Source of the DNA: G963664835 sp965220775
GTDB lineage: Bacteria; Chloroflexota; UBA6077; FW602-bin22; JBCLEL01
DNA length: 64,000 bases
Direction of reading: 5' to 3'
NCBI GenBank assembly: GCA_965220775.1
Contig: OZ244845.1
Location: forward strand, 2,852,001-2,916,000
The notes under the pieces were generated by a model. It was not told the DNA's origin. It worked only from the letters and a program-made list of their open reading frames with translations, and searched no databases. Made by a program: the position numbers and the translations under genes. Positions 45,153 through 53,598 of this stretch are shown one piece after another. How positions within the stretch are numbered: position 1 is the stretch's first letter; the number at the start of each line of letters is the position of its first letter.

Positions 45153-45899
45153 CTATAGCGCAAGGGGAATCGCAACACCGGCTAGGCCCAAAATCGAAGC
45201 CGGCACCAGTAACAATCGAGGCAAATTCGACCGGAATTGACCTTCCTCTGGTTCGCCTAGAAATCCCTTGACCACCAGTGTCACCGCGCGTTGCTCCGCT
45301 TCGATCAACATGCTAATTGCCAAGGGACCGGCCAAGGCGGTCAGACCCACGGCTCGGCCGACCAATCCGGCCGGGTAATAACCTCGAGAACGCTGGGCCA
45401 AGGCAATCGTGTGAATACGCCGGCGCAATTCTCGTGCCAGGACCAATGAGCTGACGAGCATCAGGCCCAGCCTCCTACCGAATCCACCGGTCCCGAAGGC
45501 GGTAGCCCACGCAGTCGCCGGCACTCGATCGATTGCCGCGAGTCCAACCAACGCAAACGCCCATATGCGGAGCGATTGCTCGAGCGCGAATCGCAGGCCA
45601 TCGAGTTTGATAGCGATCGATCCGATCAGAGGCGTGTCGTAAGGAGCGCCGGGGTATAGAAATGAGTGGAACACAATCAGCGATATGCTAATGGGACCAA
45701 CCGCGAAGGCCATAGGTCGCAGCTTCGAAATGATGCGCCGGCGCATGAGCAACAGCGCGGCGCATCCAACCAACATCGCCGCTTGCGAGTAGGGGAACCA
45801 GCCGAAGAGCCCCCAACCAGCGCCTATCAAGATAGCCGCGGCCGCAACGGTTGCGGAACCGTCCTCCGTCCGAATCTCCCGCCGGCGGAGTCTTGACAG
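45153..45899 (-). CDS. ECF transporter transmembrane T component
   Basis: About 248 aa with five to six TM segments. The coupling-helix region reads ARELRRRIHTIALAQRSRGY (about 160-180), matching the conserved Arg-rich and A-x-R-S-R-G segment of EcfT. The true start is uncertain: no ATG, GTG or TTG follows the S-gene stop closely. CTG 45899 (after GAGGAAAG) or TTG 45830 are the best options; longer frames would overlap the S gene in another frame. Translational coupling to the S gene is likely. Confidence 0.75.
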   Translation of the reverse strand: MSRLRRREIRTEDGSATVAAAAILIGAGWGLFGWFPYSQAAMLVGCAALLLMRRRIISKLRPMAFAVGPISISLIVFHSFLYPGAPYDTPLIGSIAIKLDGLRFALEQSLRIWAFALVGLAAIDRVPATAWATAFGTGGFGRRLGLMLVSSLVLARELRRRIHTIALAQRSRGYYPAGLVGRAVGLTALAGPLAISMLIEAEQRAVTLVVKGFLGEPEEGQFRSNLPRLLLVPASILGLAGVAIPLAL

Positions 45900-45910
45900 C
45901 GAGCTTTCCT

Positions 45911-46483
45911 CTACTTGGGCCCGGCGCTGATCAAACGGTCGGGCAGCGCCCGAACTATCGCCCAACCGGCCAGAAACGTTATCGCTTTGTCTATTGGGTC
46001 GGATACGATCCCTTGCCCTAGCGTGGCCTCCAAGATATTGGAACCGCTCTGGAGGAAAACGGCAACCAAGAGATCCGTACCCCCGCCGGTGAATCCTCCA
46101 AACATGTACGCCGCGATTGGAGCGGACACTACTGCTGCGACGAGCCCGGTAACAATCCCAGCCACGACTGCGGTGTGGGGCCGGCGCATCCATCCGGCGC
46201 GGGCAGCGTAGCCGGCCAACAAGCCTATTACAAACGCCGTGATACCGAACGGGAGTGCGGTGTATCGTCCGGAAACGCCCCAGACGACATTGGTGCCCAA
46301 CCCAGTCAAAGCGGCCGGCAGCGGGCCCAACAGAATCGCGGCAATTACGGTGCCCAGAGAGTCAAAATAGAGCGGGATTTTGAGCCGGGCAACGATCTCC
46401 CCGCCGGCCAAGTTCAGCACGACGCACGCGGGCACCGTCGCCAACATAACTAGGTCGCGTCGGGAACGGATTATAGAGCTCAA
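45911..46483 (-). CDS. ECF transporter substrate-binding S component
   Basis: 190-aa integral membrane protein with about six TM helices. LYFDSLGTVIAAILLGPLPA (about 38-57) followed by GLGTNVVWG and PFGITAFVIGLLAG is typical of ECF S-component folds. The ligand cannot be read; no riboswitch is visible in the 125 bp upstream, only TATAAT at 46516-46521 on the minus strand. It is the first gene of a six-gene operon, S-T-A-A'-barrel-HerA. Confidence 0.78.
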   Translation of the reverse strand: MSSIIRSRRDLVMLATVPACVVLNLAGGEIVARLKIPLYFDSLGTVIAAILLGPLPAALTGLGTNVVWGVSGRYTALPFGITAFVIGLLAGYAARAGWMRRPHTAVVAGIVTGLVAAVVSAPIAAYMFGGFTGGGTDLLVAVFLQSGSNILEATLGQGIVSDPIDKAITFLAGWAIVRALPDRLISAGPK

Positions 46484-46608
46484 CGTTCGAAGACTCCGCC
46501 TGTAATCTACGGCCGATTATACTCGCCGGCACCATCTCCAATTGATTCGCAAAAATGTGTTAACACAGAGGGAGTCGCCAATCGGAAAGAAAGCGCCCGC
46601 GCAGTCGC

Positions 46609-47208
46609 CTATATCCGATTGACCGCAAGGAAGATCGCGATGCCGGCCGCGAGCAGCGAGAAAGGACTCAGTAATACGCCCACAATACCGCCAAGAATGC
46701 CGAGAAGTACGGCCCCAGGCGCTGTTATCAGTAGCGTTGGGTTGAATAGCACCGCGCCCCCGACGCCCATTATGCCAAACGAAAGCAACACGCAGGCGGC
46801 CGCCACAACCTTGAGACCGGTCGTCGAGCGTCGATTGGCCGCATTGGAAACCGCCCCGCCGATAATGTACCCGACTGCCGCCATTACCATGAGGCCAAAG
46901 AACGGGATCAAACCTCGCAACAGGCCGGCAACCAGTCCGGTCGCCAGCGCAACCCCAACTCCGGTTAGGATGGCCGATTTATACTCTTGCCGGCCAGCGG
47001 TGAATATTGGCGACGGGCGAACGTCGGCGCAGGTTTCGCAGCGAGCTCCGACCGGCGTCATTATCAAGCACTGCGGGCAGATCGGCGTTTCGCAGCGACC
47101 GCAACGCAGCGCAGTCTCGACATCGGGATGTTCCGCACAACGAGTGACAATAGACCCAGAGCTGGGGAGCTGGCTCGGCGCGGTGAACGGCACCGGGGAT
47201 TCAGATGA
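46609..47208 (-). CDS. B-box zinc-finger membrane protein
   Basis: 199 aa from ATG 47208. A B-box-like zinc module, TRCAEHPDVETALRCGRCET followed by PICPQCLIMTPVGARCETCA (about 23-63), precedes four to five hydrophobic segments. This arrangement is common in Actinobacteria and Chloroflexota, sometimes fused to rhomboid protease, but no rhomboid catalytic Ser-His is seen here. Function unknown. Confidence 0.75.
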   Translation of the reverse strand, partial: SSESPVPFTAPSQLPSSGSIVTRCAEHPDVETALRCGRCETPICPQCLIMTPVGARCETCADVRPSPIFTAGRQEYKSAILTGVGVALATGLVAGLLRGLIPFFGLMVMAAVGYIIGGAVSNAANRRSTTGLKVVAAACVLLSFGIMGVGGAVLFNPTLLITAPGAVLLGILGGIVGVLLSPFSLLAAGIAIFLAVNRI

Positions 47209-47398
47209 CATCAGATATCTTGCCCTAAGTATCTTGCTTGAAACAACAAGGTGTTGGATTCTTGATTTCGAGCGCACCGTGGCCCATGGCCATCTATACA
47301 CGAAATCCCATCTCTTGAATCTAGGATAAACTATAGCATGTGCGCGGTTTTAGACTTGCTACCGATGTTACGCGCGACAACAGGAGTTCCTATCCCCG

Positions 47399-48091
47399 AT
47401 GGCCCTTGAAGGTCGCCGGCAGGCCGAATCAGCTAGGTTTCTCCGAGTTGATTTGCACTCCCACACCGATAGCTCATACGACTGTGCCTCAAAGCCAAAG
47501 GACATCATCGCGGCTTGCTTGCGCCGGAACGTGAGTTGTTTGGCCGTCACCGACCACAGCGTGATCGGCTTAGCCCACGAGGTCGCCGCCCAGGCGCCGT
47601 TCTCCGTCATCATCGGTGAGGAGATCTATACCTCCGAGGGAGAAATAATTGGCCTCTTCCTCGACGAGGAGATTCCCGCGCGCCTGACGCCGGAAGAAAC
47701 CGTCAATCGCATCAAGGCACAGGGCGGATTAGCGATCCCGCCGCATCCATTCGACAGGCTGCGAGGATCCAAATTGCGTCCCCAGGCATTGCTGCGGCTG
47801 GCTAACCAATTCGACGCGATCGAGGTGGATAACTCGCGGATTCATTTCGTGGCCGACCGGCTGAAGGCAATGATATTTGCCCAAGCGCATAATCTTCCAA
47901 CGACCGGCGGCAGCGACGCTCATCACCCTTCCGAATTGGGCAGCAGCCTGACTATAATGCCCAGCTTCGACGGTCCCGTTGAGTTTATGGAGTCTTTGCG
48001 CCGCTCGCGGACCTCGGCCGGCTTTTCCAGTGTCCTTGTGCACTTCCGCACCAAATACACCAAGTACAGGAAGCTTCTCGCCGGTTCCTAG
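47399..48091 (+). CDS. PHP-domain phosphoesterase
   Basis: 230-aa metal-dependent phosphoesterase of the PHP family. DLHSHTDSSYD (H20, H22), VTDHSVIG, GEEIYTSEGE, IPPHPFDR and GGSDAHHP are the five metal-site motifs in order. Relatives hydrolyse 3',5'-nucleoside bisphosphates or short RNA (TrpH/YciV). It is a single gene; a MITE copy begins 15 bp after its stop. Confidence 0.87.
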   Translation: MALEGRRQAESARFLRVDLHSHTDSSYDCASKPKDIIAACLRRNVSCLAVTDHSVIGLAHEVAAQAPFSVIIGEEIYTSEGEIIGLFLDEEIPARLTPEETVNRIKAQGGLAIPPHPFDRLRGSKLRPQALLRLANQFDAIEVDNSRIHFVADRLKAMIFAQAHNLPTTGGSDAHHPSELGSSLTIMPSFDGPVEFMESLRRSRTSAGFSSVLVHFRTKYTKYRKLLAGS

Positions 48092-48218
48092 GGCGATCCC
48101 ACATCGTAAGTATTCGGGTTTAGGCGTACCTGCTCCGCATGGGCGTAATATCGCTCCAATGAGCGTCCACCACAGACGAGGACGTCTGATCGGGGAATGC
48201 CAGGAAAGGGTTGCAAGG

Positions 48219-49596
48219 CAGGGGTTTTCAATTCTTTAATGTTTAGGACTTCTAGAGTATTTTCCTAGGCCGACAAGCAGTTGGTCGAAACAGTCAACCC
48301 ACCAATGCCATTTCGATAGTCCGCAAACCGCATGTCGTCATTCGTACGAAAATAGTTATCCCCTGCCACCGAATTCGTCATTCTCGCGGAAGCGGGAATC
48401 CAGAGGGGAAGGGTGGCACCAACCACACCCAAACACTTCCAACGACCAGGTCTCAATTTCATACCTTGGTGTGCCGGCGCCAGCCGGCATGAGCGATTGG
48501 TACGAAAGCATGTCCCGGACTCCGATCCGGGATGTGCCCTCCAATCAACCTCGATGCCGGCTCTCCACCGGCGAAACCTGCCGAATTGTAGACCGATGGT
48601 CGATGGCGGAATGAGAAAATGTAGCGCGGGGGCTTGTCCCCCGCAGGGGTCGGGGTGGGGCGTGGCAGAATCCACCGTGCCAACTCGCCATACCAAATCA
48701 CAACTCCGGCTTTTCATACCTTGGTGTGCCGGTGCCAGCCGGCATGAGCGATTGCTATGAAAATAGTTATCCCCTGCCACCGAATTCGTCATTCTCGCGG
48801 AAGCGGGAATCCAGAGGGGAAGGGTGGCACCAACCACACCCAAACACTTCCAACGACCAGGTCTCATTTTCATACCTTGGTGTGCCGGCGCCAGCCGGCA
48901 TGAGCGATTGCTATGAGAGCATGTCCCGGACTCCGATCCGGGATGTGCCCTCCAATCAACCTCGATGCCGGCTCTCCACCGGCGAATCCTGCCGAATTGT
49001 AGACCGATGGCCGATCGCGGAACGAGAAAATGTAGCGCGGGGGCTTGTCCCCCGCTGGGGTCGGGGTGGGGCGTAGCAGAATCCGCCGTGCCAATTCGCT
49101 GTACCAAACCGCAACTCCGGCTTTTCATACCTTGGTGTGCCGGCGCCAGCCGGCATGAGCGATTGGTGCGAAAGCATGTCCCGGACTCCAATCCGGGATG
49201 TGCCCTCCAATCAACCTCGATGCCGGCTCTCCACGGGAGAAGCGTGCCGAATTGTAGACCGATGGCCGATGGCGGAATGAGAAAATGTAGCGCGGGGGCT
49301 TGTCCCCCGCAGGGGTCGGGGTGGGGCGTGGCAGAATCCGCCGTGCCAATCCGCTGTACCAAACCGCAACTCCAGCTTTTCATACCTTGGTGTGCCGGCG
49401 CCAACCGGCATGAGCGATTGCTATGAGAGCATGTCCCGGACTCCGATCCGGGATAGACCGCTCTAGCAGCCTCTCATTGGTCATTCGCGGCATCCCTTCG
49501 TCATTCCGTTGAACGCCGGAATCCAGAGGAGAGGGGGGAGGCAAGACCACCGCCAACCTTTGGTGACAACGAAAGTTAAAGAATCAAAAACCCCTG
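48219..49596. mobile_element. 1.38-kb element with 21-bp inverted repeats, no transposase
   Basis: Left end CAGGGGTTTTCAATTCTTTA(A) at 48219-48239 and the inverted right end CAGGGGTTTTTGATTCTTTA(A) at 49576-49596 match at 19 of 21 positions. TTGCAAGG flanks both sides (48211-48218, 49597-49604), an 8-bp target duplication inside MITE copy C. The interior is made of 255-bp repeats and hairpins. No credible transposase is encoded, so it is non-autonomous. Confidence 0.7.
48460..49452. repeat. Tandem 255-bp REP-like repeat array
   Basis: Units start CATACCTTGGTGTGCCGG at 48460, 48715, 48871, 49126 and 49381. Three are full 255-bp units; the one at 48715 is 156 bp and carries the ATAGTTATCCCCTGCCACCG segment that also precedes the first unit (near 48350). 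Each unit has four hairpins, such as TGCCGGCGCCAGCCGGCA and GCGGGGGCTTGTCCCCCGC. A 379-codon minus-strand frame through the array is only the repeat in translation. Confidence 0.88.
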
Positions 49597-49742
49597 TTGC
49601 AAGGGCAAAGCCCTTGACGGGGGATGAGATCGACGGGTTTGAAATCACCCCTCGACCACTGACGGAGGCCCAGATTGGCGACTCGGCCTTTCCAGTCCAC
49701 GGGCATGGAGGAGAGAAATACACCCAAGCCTGAACTGTTGCC

Positions 49743-51401
49743 CTACATCCGGTCCGGCGCTGACATCCCCATTAGCTGCAGGGTTCGTGCTAGGGTCACC
49801 TTGGACGCCAAACACAGAGTAAGCCGGGCGGCAGTCAGATCTGAGTCGTCGCTGATAACTCTACACTGAGTGTAGAACCAGTGGAATGCCGTGGCCAACT
49901 CCTGCGCATAGTGCGGAAGATGATGAGGCTCCAGGTTGTTGGCGGCCAACTCGATCACCTCCGGAAGCGCCAATAGCTTTCTAATAAGTTGGAGCTCGGA
50001 TGGATCGGAAAGCAGGGTCAAGTCTACGTTTCTTGGATCCAAGTCCACGTCGCCGGCATTTCTCAGAATACTGGAGATTCGAGCGTGGGCGTATTGGACA
50101 TAGTACACCGGGTTCTCGTTCGACTGCGCTTTAGCTAGCTCCAAGTCGAACTCCATCTGGCTGCCTATCGAACGCGACAAGAAGTAGAACCGGCAGGCGT
50201 CGGAGCCGACTTCATCGATAACCTCGTCTAAAGTAACCAGATCACCGGTCCGCTTGGACATTCGCACGATCTCGTTCCCCCGGCGGAGAGTAATCATCTG
50301 GTGAACGACGATGTCAAGCCGGCCGGGATCGATCTCAAGTGCTGAGAGGGCCGATTTCATCCTGTGCACATGGCCTTGATGATCTCCGCCCCAAATATCT
50401 ATCGCTCGATCGAACCTTCTCTTGACGAGCTTATCGACGTGATAGGCGATGTCGGCCGCCAAATACGTAGGAGTACCATTCGACCGAACCAGCACGTGGT
50501 CCTTGTCGTCGTTCAACCGACTGGATGCGAACCAACTCGCACCTTCTCGCTGAGTGACGTATCCGCGTCTATCCAACTGCTCGATAGTCGCAAGAACCTC
50601 ACCATCGTCGTAGAGACTCTGTTCCGAGAACCATCGCTCGTAGCTCACGCCAATTCGCGTCAAAGTTGCCTTTATGGATTCGACAACCAGTTCAAAGGCC
50701 TTGCCACCAACTGCTACTACCGCAGCGTCGTTCGGCATCGAGAGGAAACGATTACCCTCGGCATCGGCAATCTGCCGCGCCAGATCTTGCATATAGAGGC
50801 CCCCGTAACCATCGGGCGGCAAGTCAACCTCTAGGCCGAAGTGTTGGCAGTAACGAGCGTAAGCGGTACGGTTGAATGCGTCCATCCGGCTGCCAGAGTC
50901 GTTGAGGTAGTATTCACGGGTTACCTTGTACCCCACGGCCTCCAAAACGTTGGCGAGAGCCTCACCTATCGAAGCCGCGCGGCCAGTGGCGGCGGTCAGC
51001 GGACCGGTTGGGTTTGCGCTGACGAATTCAACCAGTACCGATTCGCCGGCAACCAGATCTAGTTGCCCGTAGCGCTCACCTTGGTCGACCACGTCAACCA
51101 TCTGTTGCCGAAGCCAATCTTCCGAAACATGGAAATTGAGAAAGCCGGGGGGAGCAACGTCTATCCGCTGTATGCTGGCGTCCGGCCTTATGAGATGCGC
51201 CAATGCCTTCGCCAGCACAATCGGAGGTTTACGCGCCGAACGGGCTAATTTGAGGGCTATACTGCTGGCGTAATCGCCGTTTTCGGGATTAGCCGGCCGC
51301 TCGACCACCACGTCTTGCTCGGTGAACGCGGGTATCGTCCCATCTTCCTGAGCCTTCTTGGCAGCAGCTGCCAGCCAGCCGGCGATCTCGTCGCGAATCA
51401 T
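49743..51401 (-). CDS. argS: Arginyl-tRNA synthetase
   Basis: Charges tRNA-Arg, 552 aa. An N-terminal Add-1-like domain (about 1-85) precedes the class I catalytic core. SANPTGPL is followed by TAATGR where HVGHGR is usual, so the HIGH signature is altered. MSKRTG stands for KMSKS. The C-terminal anticodon-binding domain ends in the typical SAPDRM. The stop lies within the target duplication of MITE copy C, yet the protein end looks natural. Confidence 0.93.
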   Translation of the reverse strand: MIRDEIAGWLAAAAKKAQEDGTIPAFTEQDVVVERPANPENGDYASSIALKLARSARKPPIVLAKALAHLIRPDASIQRIDVAPPGFLNFHVSEDWLRQQMVDVVDQGERYGQLDLVAGESVLVEFVSANPTGPLTAATGRAASIGEALANVLEAVGYKVTREYYLNDSGSRMDAFNRTAYARYCQHFGLEVDLPPDGYGGLYMQDLARQIADAEGNRFLSMPNDAAVVAVGGKAFELVVESIKATLTRIGVSYERWFSEQSLYDDGEVLATIEQLDRRGYVTQREGASWFASSRLNDDKDHVLVRSNGTPTYLAADIAYHVDKLVKRRFDRAIDIWGGDHQGHVHRMKSALSALEIDPGRLDIVVHQMITLRRGNEIVRMSKRTGDLVTLDEVIDEVGSDACRFYFLSRSIGSQMEFDLELAKAQSNENPVYYVQYAHARISSILRNAGDVDLDPRNVDLTLLSDPSELQLIRKLLALPEVIELAANNLEPHHLPHYAQELATAFHWFYTQCRVISDDSDLTAARLTLCLASKVTLARTLQLMGMSAPDRM

Positions 51402-51531
51402 TCCGCCTAAACTGGGCCTCTTATTCGAGTCATCGACCGAGAGGTATCACACCTTCACACAATTGGACAGCTAGGCGGCGCGGAAGTCGCAATCCTTTCG
51501 CGCTTCCGGCCGCCATCGCCGGATCATTTGC

Positions 51532-53538
51532 CTACTTTGGCATGTCCCTTAGCCGGTTGTATATGTGTCGCGGACTCCAGTCCTCGTTCAGGATTCCGAA
51601 GATCGCCGTCTCGTGATGATGGTAATCCAAGAAGGTCCGGAAGTTGAGATTCCAGATGAATACCGCTCCAACCCAGGTGCGCTGAGTCTTCATGCTCTGG
51701 ATCGAAGTCACGAGGTACTCTGCCACCCGACCTTCGTCGAGATGAGTAGTCCACTCGTACCCGGCCGGCACCGGCGCTTGCGCCGACGCCCAGTGGAACT
51801 CGGTGATCCACATCTGGCGGTTGTCGCCATGGTTGAGCATAATCTGGTGCAGTTGGTCGATTCTTCTGAAATAGAAACTGCCATGGCCCTTGAAACCAGG
51901 CGTGTTAACCGTCTGGCGATCAACCCAGTCGTCGGGGGCATTGTTATAGCCGCTGGCGTGAGAACCTACCGCGTCGGCGTACTGCTTGAACACCCCTCCC
52001 TGGTACTGGTACATCTGGGTCAAGAACACTACGTCGTCAATCCCGATGTTCAGATCATTGACGCCGGTAGGCGTGAGCGCCCCCGAAACGACGATCGCGT
52101 TCGGATCCGCCGCCTTGATCGCCTGGTAGGAAACCTTCAGCAACTCCACGTAATCGCCGGCGTTGATCGTTCGACCTTCCCATTCCCGCTTCAGGTTCTG
52201 CTCGTTCCAAATCTCATAGGCCTTGACTCTGCCGTTGTAGCGGGCCGCCAACTTACCCAAGAAGGTGCCGAAATCTGCAAAGTTATTGGGCGGTCCTTCC
52301 ACCCCGTGGTGTCCAGCTCGCGACCACTCGGGAGCCGTCACGACGCTGAACAGAAGGTTCACGCCTTGGCCGTTGGCGTGATTTACCATCTGGTCGATCT
52401 CTCCCCAATTGATGTTGCCCTTGGACCTCTCAACGTCTGCCCAGCGGATCTGTTGCTTGAGCCAGCTAAAGCCTGCGCTCCTCACCAAGCCCATGATCCT
52501 TGCCTGAGGTTGGCCATAGAGATGTGCCTGCATCCCATATCGAAGGCCTGACGTGGCGGTGGGTCCCTGAGAAGGAGCCTGAGTCGGTGCCGGCGTCGGC
52601 TGCTGCTGTGCCGGCTGCTCTGGCGCAGGCTCCGGTGCTGGTTGCGGGGACGCCGGCGCGGTCTCGCCCTCTTTCTCGAATGCATCTTTCAGATTTGTGC
52701 CGGGTAGCTGTCCTGGGCGCGCTACTCCGTTGGCTTTCGTGTTGTCGTATTGCCTGTAAAGCGCACTGTTCCTGGCCTTCTGCTCCAGGTCTCCTGGTAG
52801 ATTCTGGCCGGTGATGACCGACTTTAGATGATCGCCAAGTAGCAATCCCTGAGTATGACCAGTACTCTTGTCATAATGCATTATCCCGCGTTGGAAACGT
52901 AGATAGATGAAACTGCTATTGTTCGGGTCGGCGGCTGGATGTGAAGTTACGGCTCCCCACATCTCCAGGTTGATGCCCGGCATCCAACTCGGATTCCCGT
53001 CGCCGTCCGGGTATGCGTCCTCATACTTGACCGTGTTCAGGAAAACCTCGTAAAAATTGACGTTTACGCCTTCCCACACGTCGGGGACGTTCTGTTTGAT
53101 CCAGTCCAAAAGCGCCGTCTGATAATTTGCGGAACCAGGAGGCGGTGCAGTCCCTACTAACGCCGGATCGAAGCTCGGGAACGTGGCGCCATTCGCCACG
53201 TTGTACTCCAGCAGACCTCTATCCAGAATATTGAGTTGGCCCGGACTGCCATCCGGCCTGATCTGGACGACTCTGCGCTGGAAGAACTGAACTTCACTCC
53301 CCCGGAAACGGAACTTGCGCGAAGCCGGATACCCGAAGGTGCTCACTCCTCCACGCTTGATAAAGTAATCCCATATCGTGTCGTCAGCTATCCAATAACC
53401 CGTCTGTGGAAAGTACCGGTCGCCGCTTACCGACGATACGGTCTCGTTTGGCGCGGCTCCCACCAGAGCAGGGGACGCCAAGATCGAAGTTATCACTACA
53501 AATGAAAGCAAGACCCTGAGCGCTCTAAGTTTAATCAA
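51532..53538 (-). CDS. Secreted protein with clan GH-A glycosidase-like domain
   Basis: 668 aa. A signal peptide (about 1-28, ending VGAA) leads to an N-terminal region with YFPQTGYWIADD and FGYPASRKF, repeated in style in Chloroflexota secreted proteins, then a Pro/Gln-rich linker (about 290-330). The C-terminal ~335 residues form a TIM-barrel glycosidase. The acid/base Glu is in YEIWNEQNL, and the probable nucleophile Glu is in WITEFHWA. Substrate unknown; GH5, GH39 or an unassigned family is possible. It lies upstream of argS and downstream of a paralogue. Confidence 0.8.
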   Translation of the reverse strand: MIKLRALRVLLSFVVITSILASPALVGAAPNETVSSVSGDRYFPQTGYWIADDTIWDYFIKRGGVSTFGYPASRKFRFRGSEVQFFQRRVVQIRPDGSPGQLNILDRGLLEYNVANGATFPSFDPALVGTAPPPGSANYQTALLDWIKQNVPDVWEGVNVNFYEVFLNTVKYEDAYPDGDGNPSWMPGINLEMWGAVTSHPAADPNNSSFIYLRFQRGIMHYDKSTGHTQGLLLGDHLKSVITGQNLPGDLEQKARNSALYRQYDNTKANGVARPGQLPGTNLKDAFEKEGETAPASPQPAPEPAPEQPAQQQPTPAPTQAPSQGPTATSGLRYGMQAHLYGQPQARIMGLVRSAGFSWLKQQIRWADVERSKGNINWGEIDQMVNHANGQGVNLLFSVVTAPEWSRAGHHGVEGPPNNFADFGTFLGKLAARYNGRVKAYEIWNEQNLKREWEGRTINAGDYVELLKVSYQAIKAADPNAIVVSGALTPTGVNDLNIGIDDVVFLTQMYQYQGGVFKQYADAVGSHASGYNNAPDDWVDRQTVNTPGFKGHGSFYFRRIDQLHQIMLNHGDNRQMWITEFHWASAQAPVPAGYEWTTHLDEGRVAEYLVTSIQSMKTQRTWVGAVFIWNLNFRTFLDYHHHETAIFGILNEDWSPRHIYNRLRDMPK

Positions 53539-53598
53539 CGCCTCTCTATGCCTCCCAATGTCTTATCTGGCTGAGTCCGCAAGTCATCGATCCTAAAC

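Larger units (their letters stand above)
48106..49741. mobile_element. MITE-like element, copy C, split by another element
   Basis: The left end GTAAGTATTCGGGTTTAGGC and right end (inverted GCAACAGTTCAGGCTTGGGT) match the family of copies A and B. It is flanked by CCCACATC (48098-48105) and CCTACATC (49742-49749), an 8-bp target duplication with one change. Without the inner insertion it is about 250 bp, shorter than copy B, and it lacks the TCCGCCTAGGCGGA palindromes, so it is a subtype. Its right border touches the argS stop codon. Confidence 0.72.

Noticed and set aside
46484..46608. Riboswitch upstream of the ECF operon
   Set aside because: I looked for thiamine, riboflavin and cobalamin-type conserved boxes and saw none; only a TATAAT and short flanks are present.
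48265..49404. 379-codon minus-strand frame with repeated AGWRRHTKV-like and APAHQGMK text
   Set aside because: The sequence is a tandem array of 255-bp hairpin repeats; three frames stay open only because the period is a multiple of three. No domain, start signal or codon bias supports a protein.
48345..49452. Possible CRISPR array
   Set aside because: Units are 255 bp, nearly identical over their full length, with no short repeats separated by unique spacers and no cas genes nearby.
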